A DNA stretch of 64,000 nt from Rhizobium grahamii CCGE 502 (GCF_000298315.2 NZ_AEYE02000014.1:248001-312000); one strand, 5' to 3'. Shown: positions 1 through 9,167, counted from the stretch's first letter. Notes: generated by a model not told the origin, from the sequence alone. Numbers and translations are program-made.

Positions 1-448
1 AAACGGCCCGGGCGACCCGGCGGCCACTGGCGAATACGCCGTTCCTGTCATCCAGAAGCTGATCAAGACCGATATCCCGGTTTTCGGCATCTGCCTCGGC
101 CATCAGATGCTCGGCCTGGCGCTCGGTGCCAAGACCGAGAAGATGCACCAGGGCCACCACGGCGCCAACCATCCGGTCAAGGACCACACCACGGGCAAGG
201 TCGAGATCGTCTCGATGAACCACGGCTTCGCGGTCGACACGAAGTCTCTGCCCGATGGCGTTGAAGAGACTCACGTTTCCCTCTTCGACGGCACCAATTG
301 CGGCCTGCGCGTCGCCGGCAAGTCGATCTTCTCGGTTCAGCATCACCCGGAAGCTTCCCCTGGCCCGCAGGACAGCCACTATCTCTTCCGCCGCTTCATC
401 AACCTGGTGCGCGAGAAGAAGGGCGAGGAAGCCCTCGCAGAGCGCTGA
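1..448 (+). CDS. carA: carbamoyl-phosphate synthase small subunit, C-terminal part
   Basis: This is the glutaminase (class I amidotransferase) half of carbamoyl-phosphate synthase. It hydrolyses glutamine and channels ammonia to CarB for arginine and pyrimidine synthesis. The gene runs in from before base 1, and the frame starts at base 2. Visible residues begin with NGPGDP, followed by the nucleophile motif FGICLGHQ and the late HHPEASPGP segment that carries the catalytic His and Glu. It ends at TGA 446-448, about 20 bases before a strong terminator. Its partner carB lies about 10 kb downstream on the same strand, so the two are not one compact operon here. The identification is secure; the N-terminal half cannot be seen. 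Confidence 0.97.
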   Translation, partial: NGPGDPAATGEYAVPVIQKLIKTDIPVFGICLGHQMLGLALGAKTEKMHQGHHGANHPVKDHTTGKVEIVSMNHGFAVDTKSLPDGVEETHVSLFDGTNCGLRVAGKSIFSVQHHPEASPGPQDSHYLFRRFINLVREKKGEEALAER

Positions 449-467
449 GACGCATTCCGGCAATTCT

Positions 468-499
468 AAAGCCCGCTCCGGCGGGCTTTTTTATTTTTT
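468..499 (+). terminator. Rho-independent terminator of carA
   Basis: GCCCGC (471-476), loop TCCG and GCGGGC (481-486) are followed by a T-rich run at 487-498. It lies about 20 bases after the carA stop and separates carA from the genes that follow. Confidence 0.9.
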
Positions 500-595
500 G
501 CAGCTATTACGCGCAGCTGCGACCGCTGCCGCGCGATATCCGTTTGAAAGGTGCCGCAACTGCTGATTTACTGCATTTCAGTGAGGGAGGCAGCC

Positions 596-889
596 ATGAG
601 GTGCTTGATACTAGCAGTTGCGTGCTTGCTCCCGACGGTATCTCTTGCCGCCGGGCCCGTGAAAGTCGATGCAAAAGATTACAGCTGCGCGCAGCTCGCG
701 CAGATCATACGCCAATCCAAAAAGGTCTATGTCCGTCTCGGCTTCGGCGGCCGCAACTTTCGCTATCCACCAGCGCAGTGTGGGCCTGGCGACAAGCTGA
801 GTACGGCAAGTTTGCGTGACGGCAGCGGGAGACAGTGTCTGCTGGATTACGCCTGCGTCAATGATCCGATGTCGATGTATAACTACTAG
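596..889 (+). CDS. small secreted hypothetical protein
   Basis: This is a 97-residue protein that I do not recognise. ATG 596 is chosen because GAGGGAGG (583-590) sits just upstream; an in-frame GTG at 551 has no such site. Residues 1-19 form a signal peptide (hydrophobic core then SLAAG, a signal peptidase I type site), so the product is probably periplasmic. The mature part has four cysteines (DYSC, AQC, RQC, YAC), which could form two disulfides, and an aromatic/glycine segment (RLGFGGRNF). It stands alone between the carA terminator and a convergent gene. The function is unknown. Confidence 0.7.
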   Translation: MRCLILAVACLLPTVSLAAGPVKVDAKDYSCAQLAQIIRQSKKVYVRLGFGGRNFRYPPAQCGPGDKLSTASLRDGSGRQCLLDYACVNDPMSMYNY

Positions 890-942
890 GCTGCAGGCCA
901 CTGGGGCCCCGAGGCAAGCAGGCCGTCGGGTTGGTGGCGCGC

Positions 943-1473
943 CTACGCTGGAACGTATGTCAACCTGATCACGTCTGCGCCGATTCGATCGCTCGCCACT
1001 AGGCGCAGCGGCGGCCGCGGGCCGGCAAAAAGCGGTTTGCCGCGACCAAGCACGACGGGATGGAGATACAGCCGATACTCATCGACCAGACCGAGATCGG
1101 TCAGACTTCGCGCCAACTCAGGCCCGGAAACTTCAATGTCCCCATCCAGTCGCGCTTTCAGCCCGCGTATCGTCGTCTCAACGTCATCCATGACAAGGGT
1201 GGCGTTCGGCCCTACTGATTGCAGCGAGCGCGACACAACCCATTTCGGTTGGCGCCGCCATGCCGCTGCATAGTCGCGCTTCGCCTCGTCCCACTCGGAA
1301 CGGTCTTCGTCCCAGTACCGCATCACTTCGTACATGCGACGACCGTACAGGCTGCCGGCAAGGCCGCGCACGTCATCGATGAAGTGACGAAAGAGCACGG
1401 GATCAGGCGAAAATTCCGTATGGTCGACGTAACCATCAAGGGACTGGTTCAAAGCAAATACGAGCTTCGCCAT
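943..1473 (-). CDS. dihydrofolate reductase family protein (RibD C-terminal fold)
   Basis: This 176-residue protein belongs to the family related to the RibD C-terminal reductase domain (YyaP/YwjB-like). It opens with AKLVFALNQSLDGYVDH, has WVVSRSL in the middle and ends with HPVVLGRGKPLFAG, the usual GxGxxLF-type nucleotide-binding region. ATG 1473 is preferred because GGGGGAG lies just upstream; a TTG at 1491 would extend it without a better site. Relatives are NAD(P)H-dependent reductases whose substrates are mostly unknown, and some have been co-opted for drug resistance. It is transcribed convergently with the small secreted protein. The family is clear; the substrate is not. Confidence 0.85.
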   Translation of the reverse strand: MAKLVFALNQSLDGYVDHTEFSPDPVLFRHFIDDVRGLAGSLYGRRMYEVMRYWDEDRSEWDEAKRDYAAAWRRQPKWVVSRSLQSVGPNATLVMDDVETTIRGLKARLDGDIEVSGPELARSLTDLGLVDEYRLYLHPVVLGRGKPLFAGPRPPLRLVASDRIGADVIRLTYVPA

Positions 1474-1674
1474 GCTGCGGCTCTCCCCCAAGTTGCTGAA
1501 TACGGCTTGGCCGATGCTACGCAGAAATGAAGGTGGCTACAATCCGAGACCGCTCGGAGAGTCGTCCATTCGCCCAATGCTCTCCAGTGGACATTGTTGT
1601 TTCGGCCTATTGACCTCAACTTAACTTGAGGAATTACACCCGCGTTGGTGACATCCAAAACAAAGGAGATGAGG

Positions 1675-1995
1675 ATGAACGGAGAGTTTTACCGGATCGA
1701 CAAGTTTGCGGTTCCGGAGGCTGCGCGCGAGGAGTTTCTGATGAACGTGCTGAAGACGCACGAGGTACTGCAGGCGCAGGAAGGTTTTATCAGCCATCAG
1801 GTGCTGGAGCAGGTTTCCGGCCCGGGCGAATTCAATTTCGTGACGATTGCCCAATGGGAAAGCGCCGAGGTGATCGAACGGGTGAAGGCTGCGGTGCAAG
1901 CCGCCCATCGCGCCCGAAACTTCGATCCGCAGGCGCTGTTTCATCGCCTCGGCATTCGCGCCGACATTGCCAACTACAAGCCGATCGCCGCATGA
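1675..1995 (+). CDS. antibiotic biosynthesis monooxygenase (ABM) domain protein
   Basis: This is a 106-residue ABM-type ferredoxin-like protein. The segment YRIDKFAVPEAAREEF, followed by QEGFISHQVLEQ and NFVTIAQWESAE, is the family pattern of a single beta-alpha-beta domain that normally dimerises. ATG 1675 is chosen because AAGGAG at 1663-1668 precedes it by 6 bases. Family members are cofactor-free monooxygenases acting on quinones or polyketides, heme-degrading enzymes, or simple stress proteins; nothing here decides among these. It is convergent with the MATE exporter, whose stop lies 14 bases beyond its own. Confidence 0.85.
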   Translation: MNGEFYRIDKFAVPEAAREEFLMNVLKTHEVLQAQEGFISHQVLEQVSGPGEFNFVTIAQWESAEVIERVKAAVQAAHRARNFDPQALFHRLGIRADIANYKPIAA

Positions 1996-2009
1996 TTCCG
2001 AATGGCCGG

Positions 2010-3413
2010 CTAGACGCCGGCCAAGTTCTTCTCGCGGCGGACAAGGAGGTAGAAACGTCCGCAAAGCATCACGGCTGCCGCCGCAAGTCCGACGAGGAAG
2101 CCGAACCAGATGCCGATGCCACCAAAGCCAAGCGGGAACGCAAAGGCCCAGGCGAGGAAGAATCCGATCGGCCAATAGGCAATCAGCGCCAAGATCATCG
2201 GCACGCGGGCATCCTTCAAACCACGCAACAGTCCGTTGGCGATTGCCTGAAGGCCGTCGACCAACTGGAACAGTCCCGCCACAACGATCAGCGGCCCGGC
2301 ATAGGCAAGCACCTGCGGCGCCTCCGGTAGCTTGGTATCGAGAAACCAGCTTCCCAGGAACTCAGGAACCGCCGCAAACAGAATGCTACCGGCGACAGCA
2401 ATCACACAGGCGATGACGACGACAGCGATCGAGGCCCGAACGACTGCAGTGTAATCACCTTGCCCATGCGCCACACCAACCCGAACGGTTGCCGCCTGCG
2501 ACAAGCCGAGCGGGATCATAAAGGCGATCGAGGCCCATTGCAGCGCGATGCCGTGAGCGGCAAGCTCGATCGTTCCGATATGCCCCATCAGCAGTGACGC
2601 CACGGTAAAAAGGCTTACTTCGGCCAGGATCGTGATGCTGATCGGCAGACCGAGACGGACGACCTCCCAGAATGCCTTCCAGTCGGGACGCCAGAACCGC
2701 ACGAAAATTTCGTAGCGTCGCGTCTCCTCCCTGCTCTGGACATAGCCAACGATGAACAGGAAGCCGGCAACCTGGACGACCACTGAAACGATCGCCGCGC
2801 CCTCCAGGCCCATCGCCGGGAAGCCGAAATGGCCGAGTACCAACGCATAGGCGAAGAAGGCATTCAGCACCAGCATTGCGACTGTCACGTTCAGAATGAC
2901 GGCTGCACGCCCGATGGCGCTAACCAGCGCGCGCATGACGTTGTAGAGCAGCCCTGGTAGCACGCCGAACTGACCGATCAGGATGTAACCATGCGCCAGC
3001 GCCGCCACCTCAGGCTTCTGCCCGGCGGCGAGCAATATCCGCTCGGAGTTGAAGAACGCCGGCAGCATGATCACCCAATATGCCAGCACGACCCATAGAC
3101 CCATGCGCAGCGAGCGGCGCACACTGACGACGTCGCCCTTGCCGTAGGCCTGCGCGACCATCGGTATGACAGCAATGGCAAAGCCCGACCCGAAGACGAG
3201 GATCGTGAAAAGGAACTGCGCCGACAATACCATTGCAGCCAGATTCTCCGCACCGAGACGGCCGACGATCATTACATCGGTCGTGTTGATGCCGAGCTGG
3301 GCAAGCTGCGCGCCGATCAGCGGGATGCCGAGCGCCAGCGTCGCGCGGAAATGCGCAGCCCAATGGTTATCGGTTTTCGGCGCAAGCTTGCGCGCGTCGA
3401 TCGGCGTGTCCAT
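2010..3413 (-). CDS. MATE family multidrug efflux transporter (NorM-like)
   Basis: This 467-residue inner-membrane protein has about 12 hydrophobic segments in two similar halves, the MATE layout. It exports cationic drugs or metabolites in exchange for Na+ or H+. Supporting segments are GIPLIGAQLAQLGINTTDVM near the N-terminus, the start of the first bundle, and GLPISITILAEVSLFTVAS at the start of the second. ATG 3413 (MDTPIDARKL) is chosen over an upstream in-frame start because an AGGAA element lies about 10 bases upstream and the extra N-terminus is not family-like. The family is certain; the substrate is unknown. Confidence 0.92.
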   Translation of the reverse strand: MDTPIDARKLAPKTDNHWAAHFRATLALGIPLIGAQLAQLGINTTDVMIVGRLGAENLAAMVLSAQFLFTILVFGSGFAIAVIPMVAQAYGKGDVVSVRRSLRMGLWVVLAYWVIMLPAFFNSERILLAAGQKPEVAALAHGYILIGQFGVLPGLLYNVMRALVSAIGRAAVILNVTVAMLVLNAFFAYALVLGHFGFPAMGLEGAAIVSVVVQVAGFLFIVGYVQSREETRRYEIFVRFWRPDWKAFWEVVRLGLPISITILAEVSLFTVASLLMGHIGTIELAAHGIALQWASIAFMIPLGLSQAATVRVGVAHGQGDYTAVVRASIAVVVIACVIAVAGSILFAAVPEFLGSWFLDTKLPEAPQVLAYAGPLIVVAGLFQLVDGLQAIANGLLRGLKDARVPMILALIAYWPIGFFLAWAFAFPLGFGGIGIWFGFLVGLAAAAVMLCGRFYLLVRREKNLAGV

Positions 3414-3556
3414 GACACTGTTCCTGTGATTGAATCGCTGATGGCCGCAACTTGCGGCAAAGTAATCAACAGGGCTTAGTTCAAAGCCCGGCAAAGAACT
3501 ACGCAAAACTATGCAAATGATGAAAAATTCATCATCGCATCACGAATTCTGATGGC

Positions 3557-4804
3557 TCACTCCGCTGGCTGTTCCACGACCTCGGCGGCTTTGACCGTGC
3601 GCACCCTCGCTAAAAACACGAGGGCTGCAATCAGGATGATGACGGCCGCGAGCAGAAATGGGGCTCCGGCGAAGCGCACCGGGGCCTCTGGCCGCGTGAA
3701 GTAGCCGAACAGCTGGGTAAAGATCAGTGGTCCTACAATTGTCGTGATGCTGCTGAGGCTGGTCAGCGCCCCCTGTAACTCTCCCTGAGCCGACGGCGGC
3801 ACCTTGGCTGCAGCAATACTTCTGAGCGGCGGATCGGCGACGTTCTCCATCACGGTCAGCACGATAACTGTATAGACCATCCAGCCCTCCCACGCGAAGG
3901 CGTAGCCGGTCAGGCCGACAACGGAAAAGGATAAGCCAAGCACAGCCGTCTTCCACTCGCCAAGCACCGGCACAATCCTCGGCAAGATGACAGCCATGAC
4001 GAAGGCCGCACCGATCCCATAGATGCCGAGCGACAGGCCGATCTGCCCCTCGCTCCAGCCATAGCGGTAGGTCGACACGAAGGACCAGACAGCCGGATAG
4101 ACGGCATGCGCCAGCCAGAAGAGGAACATGACGGCGCAGATCGGCCCAATCCCCGGATAGCTCCGCATCTGCTTCAGCGTGCCGAGCGGATTGGCGCGCT
4201 TCCATTCGAAGGTCCGACGGTGCCTAGCGTCCAAGGTCTCGGGCAACAGGAAGTAGGCCGCAACGAAATTTGCGAATGAGAGCGCCGCGGCTCCGAGGAA
4301 CGGCACCCGCGGTCCGAATTCGCCGAGGACGCCGCCAATGACCGGTCCGATCGTGAAACCGACGCCGAAGGCGATGCCGATCAGCCCGAAATTCTTGGCT
4401 CGATTCTCATCATTGCTGATATCGGCAATGTAGGCGGAACAGGTCGCAAAACTGCCGCCGCTAAGGCCGGCCAGCGCCCGGCCAACGAACAGCATCCAGA
4501 AGCTGGTTGCCACCGCACAGATGAAATTGTCGATCGCAAAAGTCAGCACCGACAGCAGCAGGATCGGACGTCGCCCGAAACGATCGCTGAGATTGCCGAG
4601 AAATGGCGCAAACAGGAATTGCATGCCCGCATAAACGACGAGCAGCCACCCGCCGTCGAGGGCTGCATCGCTTACCGAGCCACCCGTCAATTGCTCCAAA
4701 TACGCCGGCAGTACCGGCATGATGATCGCGATCCCGATCACGTCGAGAAACAGGATCATGAAGACGAGGAAGAGGCCACGACGAACGAATTTCGGATCGA
4801 GCAT
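3557..4804 (-). CDS. MFS drug exporter, TetA/TCR-like (DHA1, 12 TM)
   Basis: This 415-residue major facilitator has twelve membrane segments. The loop motif LGNLSDRFGRRP after TM2 is the MFS signature, and DVIGIAIIMPVLPAYLE in TM1 and IGPVIGGVLGEFGPR in TM5 (antiporter motif C) place it with TetA/TCR drug:H+ antiporters. It acts in the inner membrane. It follows the MATE exporter on the same strand with about 140 bases between, so a joint efflux locus is possible. No TetR gene lies next to it, unlike classical tetracycline operons, so tetracycline as the substrate is not supported. Confidence 0.9.
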   Translation of the reverse strand: MLDPKFVRRGLFLVFMILFLDVIGIAIIMPVLPAYLEQLTGGSVSDAALDGGWLLVVYAGMQFLFAPFLGNLSDRFGRRPILLLSVLTFAIDNFICAVATSFWMLFVGRALAGLSGGSFATCSAYIADISNDENRAKNFGLIGIAFGVGFTIGPVIGGVLGEFGPRVPFLGAAALSFANFVAAYFLLPETLDARHRRTFEWKRANPLGTLKQMRSYPGIGPICAVMFLFWLAHAVYPAVWSFVSTYRYGWSEGQIGLSLGIYGIGAAFVMAVILPRIVPVLGEWKTAVLGLSFSVVGLTGYAFAWEGWMVYTVIVLTVMENVADPPLRSIAAAKVPPSAQGELQGALTSLSSITTIVGPLIFTQLFGYFTRPEAPVRFAGAPFLLAAVIILIAALVFLARVRTVKAAEVVEQPAE

Positions 4805-4960
4805 CAGAGAACTCTACAGTAGGTTGCTTTCTGGAAAGACGAACTCGTCGCCGATCATGTTACATAGCTCACGCATATTAGCGAAACAATCCGTGAACAT
4901 TTCAAATCTTTTGATAGGCGCACGACTTCTGTTGATGGAGAAGCGGAACAAAGGCGGATT

Positions 4961-5866
4961 CTAGCCGCCTTTGACCCGTTGGCCTTTGACGAAGTCGACA
5001 AAAGCGCGAAGCGCCGGTGGCAAATGCTTACGACCGGCATAGTAGAGAAATGGCCCGGAGAATTCACTCACCCATTCTTCTAGGATCGGCGTCAACGCAC
5101 CCGTTTCGATGGCGGGGGAGACGACCTCCTCGAACGTGCGTATGATCCCAAGTCCCGCAACGGCGGCAGAAACTTCCATATCGATTGCATTGGCGATAAT
5201 CGGCCCCTTCGGCGTAATCATCAAGGTTTCATCGCCGCGCTCGAACTCCCATGTCAACGCAGTTCCGCTCAGGAAGCGGTGCCGGACGCAATCGTGCTCC
5301 AGCAGATCGCGCGGATGCTTGGGAACACCGCGCCGCGCCAGATAGTCCGGCGCGGCCGCCGTGACATATCTCTGCCTGCGCGGCCCGATCGGCACAGCAA
5401 TCATGTCGCGCTCCAGACGCTCGTCATAGCGAATACCGGCGTCATACCCGGCCGCAAGCACATTAACGAATGAGTCTTCGCCGACGATCTCAAGCGAGAT
5501 CTGCGGATAGCGCTTCAAAAATCGATTGGCGAGATCGGGCAGAAACAGCCGCACGGCAATCGTCGGCACGTTAAGCCGCAACGTCCCGCTCGGGCTGTCG
5601 CGAAATGTGTCGAGCTGTTGAAGCGCCTCGGAAACCTCCCCCAAAGCCGGCGCAAGCCGCTCGAGCAGACGTTCCCCCGCCTCCGTCGGCGTAACGCTGC
5701 GCGTCGTTCGGTTGAGCAGGCGAACTCCAACGCGCTCCTCCAGTCGCCGCAGAGAGTCGCTGAGCGACGAAGCCGAGACGCCACGCTTTCGAGCGGCGGC
5801 ACGAAAACTGCGCTCCCTTGCAATGGCTGTGAAGGCATCCAGATCATTGAGGGGAAGGTCTTCCAT
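4961..5866 (-). CDS. LysR family transcriptional regulator
   Basis: This 301-residue protein has an N-terminal winged helix (residues about 5-63, including AARKRGVSASSLSDSLRRLE) and a periplasmic-binding-like effector domain. ATG 5866 (MEDLPLNDLDAF) gives the normal LysR length; a longer reading adds an unlikely N-terminus. It is divergently transcribed from the aldo/keto reductase at 5968 across about 100 bases, the usual arrangement for a LysR regulator and its target, so I infer that it controls that gene. It belongs to the DsdC/AaeR-like group that often controls oxidoreductases or exporters. The ligand is unknown. Confidence 0.92.
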   Translation of the reverse strand: MEDLPLNDLDAFTAIARERSFRAAARKRGVSASSLSDSLRRLEERVGVRLLNRTTRSVTPTEAGERLLERLAPALGEVSEALQQLDTFRDSPSGTLRLNVPTIAVRLFLPDLANRFLKRYPQISLEIVGEDSFVNVLAAGYDAGIRYDERLERDMIAVPIGPRRQRYVTAAAPDYLARRGVPKHPRDLLEHDCVRHRFLSGTALTWEFERGDETLMITPKGPIIANAIDMEVSAAVAGLGIIRTFEEVVSPAIETGALTPILEEWVSEFSGPFLYYAGRKHLPPALRAFVDFVKGQRVKGG

Positions 5867-5967
5867 CGTGCATTTTCCCGTACAGCCCGTTCGCATTTGC
5901 ATGGATTATCGCACGAAGGCCGGCGCGCTAAAACTCGCTCGAACATCAACGCACGATGGAGAAAGAA

Positions 5968-6963
5968 ATGGAGATGCATCGATTGGGGAAAACCGGTCCC
6001 ATGGTGTCGGTGATCGGGCTCGGCTGCATGGGCATGTCCGGCATGTACGGACCATCCGACCGCAGCGAAAGCATCGCGACGATCCACGCGGCTCTCGACG
6101 TCGGCATCAATCTGCTTGATACCGGCGATTTCTATGGCATGGGCCATAACGAAATGTTGATAGGCGAAGCGCTGAAGGGCCGTAGGCGGGATGAGGTCGT
6201 CATCAGCGTCAAATTCGGAGCGCTACGCGATCCGGCCGGCAATTGGAGCGGTTACGACTCCCGCCCTGCGGCGATCAAGAACTTCCTCGCCTATACGCTG
6301 AAACGCCTCGACGTCGACTACATCGATGTCTACCGCCCTGCGCGCCTGGATCCCAATATTCCGATTGAGGAGACGGTGGGCACGATCGGCGACATGATCA
6401 AGGCCGGTTACATAAGGCATGTCGGCCTGTCCGAAGTCGGCGCGGACACCATTCACCGGGCGGCGAGCACTCATCCGATCTGCGATCTGCAGATCGAGTA
6501 CTCCTTGATCTCACGCGGCATAGAGGATCAGATCCTGCCGACCTGCCGCGAGCTCGGCATTGCCGTTACCGCGTACGGCGTTCTCTCCCGTGGCCTGATC
6601 AGCGGGCATTGGCAGAAGGGACAAGGAGGCGGCACCGGCGATTTCCGCGGCATGAGCCCGCGCTTCCAGGACGGCAATATCGATCAGAACCTCGCGCTCG
6701 TGGAGGAGTTGCGAAAGATCGCGCAGACGAAGCAGGTATCGGTTGCGCAGATCGCCATCGCCTGGGTGGCGGCTCAAGGACAGGACATCGTACCACTCAT
6801 AGGTGCACGCCGACGTGACAGGCTGACGGAAGCACTCGGCTCACGCGCCGTGCAATTGTCAGCCGAAGACATGGCAGCCATCGAACGAGCCGTCCCGAAG
6901 GATGCTGCAGCCGGCGCCCGCTATCCCGAAGCCCAGCTCAAGCACATGGACAGTGAAAAGTGA
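5968..6963 (+). CDS. aldo/keto reductase
   Basis: This 331-residue TIM-barrel NADPH-dependent carbonyl reductase shows the N-terminal LGKTGPMVSVIGLGCMGMSG, the active-site LLDTGDFYG (Asp and Tyr), VISVKFG (Lys) and the C-terminal cofactor segment IVPLIGARRRDRL. ATG 5968 is chosen because GGAGAAAG lies just upstream; in-frame ATGs at 5956 and 5974 are alternatives. At the position of the fourth catalytic residue the protein has YRPARLDP rather than a His, a variant known in one AKR branch. It is divergent from the LysR gene and ends convergently with the metalloprotease, with a 10-bp hairpin between them. Confidence 0.93.
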   Translation: MEMHRLGKTGPMVSVIGLGCMGMSGMYGPSDRSESIATIHAALDVGINLLDTGDFYGMGHNEMLIGEALKGRRRDEVVISVKFGALRDPAGNWSGYDSRPAAIKNFLAYTLKRLDVDYIDVYRPARLDPNIPIEETVGTIGDMIKAGYIRHVGLSEVGADTIHRAASTHPICDLQIEYSLISRGIEDQILPTCRELGIAVTAYGVLSRGLISGHWQKGQGGGTGDFRGMSPRFQDGNIDQNLALVEELRKIAQTKQVSVAQIAIAWVAAQGQDIVPLIGARRRDRLTEALGSRAVQLSAEDMAAIERAVPKDAAAGARYPEAQLKHMDSEK

Positions 6964-6971
6964 TCTTGGTC

Positions 6972-6995
6972 CAGCCTCTCCCCACGGAGAGGCTG
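6972..6995. terminator. hairpin between convergent genes, possible bidirectional terminator
   Basis: CAGCCTCTCC (6972-6981), loop CCAC and GGAGAGGCTG (6986-6995) form a perfect 10-bp stem just after the aldo/keto reductase stop and before the stop of the facing metalloprotease gene. Neither strand has a good T run, so termination is inferred mainly from position. Confidence 0.5.
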
Positions 6996-7002
6996 CCTAA
7001 AC

Positions 7003-7920
7003 TCATACCGGCCCTGAGAACGTATCGCAGGCGGACAACTGCCCACTGTCGAAGCCGCGTTTGAACCACCGCGCCCGTTGCTCCGACGTGCCGTGGTTGA
7101 AGCTTTCAGGCACGACGTAGCCCTGGCTGCGCTTCTGCAGCGTGTCGTCGCCAATCTTCTGGGCGGCGTTCAATGCCTCCTCGAGGTCGCCGGCTTCGAG
7201 AATGCCTTTCTGCTGGGTGAATTTGCCCCAGATTCCGGCGAAGCAATCGGCCTGCAACTCGACACGGACCGACAACTTGTTCGCCTCCGTCTCGCTCATG
7301 CGCTGACGCGCCTCGTTGAACTTCGGCAGGATGCCGAGCAGATTCTGAACATGATGGCCGACCTCGTGGGCAACCACGTAAGCCTCTGCAAAATCGCCAG
7401 AGGCGCCGAACTGGCGGCTCAGTTGGTTGAAGAAGGCAGTGTCGAGATAGACCTTGTGGTCGCTAGGGCAGTAGAACGGCCCGGTCGCCGCCGAGGCAAA
7501 ACCGCAGGCCGATTGCGTCTGTCCGGAGAAGAGCACAAGGCGAGGTTCCTCGTATTGACGGCCCTGAGACTGGAAGATGCCGTTCCATGTATCCTCGGTC
7601 TCGGCAAGGACGGTGCGAACGAAGGCCGTCATCTCATCGTTGGCGGGCGCCTGCTCGCCCGACTCGCTCTGCTCGTAGCCCGGGCCACCGGTCGTCATGC
7701 CGCCATCCATGATCTGTAACAGGTCGATACCCATGGCCTTCAGGATAAGGTAGATAACGACGAGGAAGATGATGGTGCCGATGCTCAAGCCGCCGCCGCG
7801 CCGGCCCATGCCGCCGCCCGACGGAAAACTGAAGCCGCCTCCTCTGCCCAATCCGCCCATGGAGGGATCGCCACGGCGATCTTCGATATTGTCGGACTGG
7901 CGCCGGCCTTTCCATTCCAT
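7003..7920 (-). CDS. ypfJ: YpfJ-type neutral zinc metallopeptidase
   Basis: This 305-residue membrane-anchored protein carries the zincin motif HEVGHH in VVAHEVGHHVQNLLG and a downstream ELQADCFAG segment supplying the third zinc ligand. The N-terminus is basic and glycine-rich (MGGLGRGGGF, GGGMGRRGGG), then one membrane segment at about residues 45-62, so the peptidase domain probably faces the periplasm. The CSPDH-like FYCPSDHKVYLD segment is typical of the family. No physiological substrate is established. ATG 7920 fits the usual length. It is transcribed alone, convergent with the aldo/keto reductase. Confidence 0.93.
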   Translation of the reverse strand: MEWKGRRQSDNIEDRRGDPSMGGLGRGGGFSFPSGGGMGRRGGGLSIGTIIFLVVIYLILKAMGIDLLQIMDGGMTTGGPGYEQSESGEQAPANDEMTAFVRTVLAETEDTWNGIFQSQGRQYEEPRLVLFSGQTQSACGFASAATGPFYCPSDHKVYLDTAFFNQLSRQFGASGDFAEAYVVAHEVGHHVQNLLGILPKFNEARQRMSETEANKLSVRVELQADCFAGIWGKFTQQKGILEAGDLEEALNAAQKIGDDTLQKRSQGYVVPESFNHGTSEQRARWFKRGFDSGQLSACDTFSGPV

Positions 7921-8054
7921 AATGGTTCTCCCGGACTAAACCTTCGGTCGTTATCTATATATCTCGGCGATCAGGAAATTCCAGCTATCTCGCGGCGGCA
8001 GCCTTGTCGAAAACGGCAGGTCGATCGTTCGCTAGATTTTGTATCTGCGCGTAG

Positions 8055-9167
8055 TCAGGCGATTGCGACAGCTGCCTCAGGGGCGTCCGCGACTGGTCCG
8101 CGGTCGCGTTCCAACATCCATTTAAGCGCAAAGTGGCTGGTGCCCACGACGAGTAGTGACGCATAGCCATCAACCGCGTAGTGCCAACCCAGATAGACGG
8201 AGCTGAACATGACGAACGCGGTGTAACAGAAGGCGATGATACCCAGACGGCGCGAAATCTCCGCCGCGAAAAATGCATTCAGCGCAACCAAGCCCACGTG
8301 CACGCTGGGAAACGCTGAGATGCCGGAACCGAGCCCCGGTGCATGGTGCGTATGAAGAGACCAAAGGTAGCTTTGAACCATGCTGGTGGTCGTGGGGCCA
8401 TCAGGCGATGCCAGGAAGCTCAACAGTTCCGCAAAGCGCTGGGTGTCGCCGGTAACTGCCCCGTAGAACACTGGCCCGGCGGACATGAAAAGACCAGCGA
8501 GAATGTTTCCGCAGACCACCCAGACCAGCATGAACATGCCAATATAGCGGACGCGTACCGGAGCGGCTCGCGGCGAGGTTGCTACGTAGAACAGCGTTCC
8601 GAAGCAAACCGCGAACCACAATACGCTGTAATTCCAATCCACGAGCTTGACGATCGCATGGTGCCCCCCAATCGACAGTAGGATCTTCCAGGGGTCTGGG
8701 CCAAACGATAGCAGTGCATCCGTCTTTGCAAGCCATTGGTCGTAGAGAAAGCCGCCTCGAATAACCGGCAACAAATTCTTGATTGATGTGAACGTGCCCT
8801 GAAAGACCATCAGCGCCATCAGCAAAGCCATGCCTGAAAGAAGATGAGCTAACCGATGGGGTGAGAACACTCTTCGTGTCGCCAGCGATCTTTTCGCCCC
8901 AAAGCGAAGCAAGATCCGTGCGTAGTCAAAAATGCCGGCCATGAGCGGCATGAAGAACAGAAACAGATAGGTCCATTGGTCAAAATACAGCCCGAAGGAC
9001 ATCATCTCGGCATGGCCGTATGCAACCAGCAACAGGACACCAAGTACGAAGTAAAACAGAGCCACCAGATAGAGCCAACCGTCCGCCATCAATCGGTGGC
9101 GGACATGCGGCAGCAACTCGAAAGTCCAAGCTCTCGAATTTGCAAGTGCTTTGTCACGATCAGCCAT
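8055..9167 (-). CDS. PAP2 superfamily membrane protein (inositolphosphotransferase-like)
   Basis: This 370-residue polytopic membrane protein has a C-terminal PAP2 catalytic core: GISAFPSVHVG supplies the central motif His and YLGWHYAVDGYAS supplies the His-Asp pair. The long N-terminal membrane region resembles the Aur1/Ipt1 group rather than simple phosphatidate phosphatases. It may dephosphorylate a lipid or transfer a phospho-headgroup in the inner membrane; the substrate cannot be read from the sequence. ATG 9167 (MADRDKAL) is chosen over a TTG at 9188, though the ribosome site is weak for both. It stands alone, divergent from the alcohol dehydrogenase. Confidence 0.83.
   Translation of the reverse strand: MADRDKALANSRAWTFELLPHVRHRLMADGWLYLVALFYFVLGVLLLVAYGHAEMMSFGLYFDQWTYLFLFFMPLMAGIFDYARILLRFGAKRSLATRRVFSPHRLAHLLSGMALLMALMVFQGTFTSIKNLLPVIRGGFLYDQWLAKTDALLSFGPDPWKILLSIGGHHAIVKLVDWNYSVLWFAVCFGTLFYVATSPRAAPVRVRYIGMFMLVWVVCGNILAGLFMSAGPVFYGAVTGDTQRFAELLSFLASPDGPTTTSMVQSYLWSLHTHHAPGLGSGISAFPSVHVGLVALNAFFAAEISRRLGIIAFCYTAFVMFSSVYLGWHYAVDGYASLLVVGTSHFALKWMLERDRGPVADAPEAAVAIA

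Noticed and set aside
1449-1658. Small minus-strand open frame upstream of the RibD-like gene
   Set aside because: It lacks a ribosome site, and the true start of the downstream gene lies inside it in another frame.
3557-4804. Tetracycline resistance determinant
   Set aside because: The MFS protein is TetA-like in fold, but no TetR gene is adjacent and the loop motifs are shared by many exporters.
4855-5067. Small minus-strand open frame of 70 codons overlapping the LysR gene end
   Set aside because: It overlaps a well-supported LysR gene in another frame and has no recognisable features.
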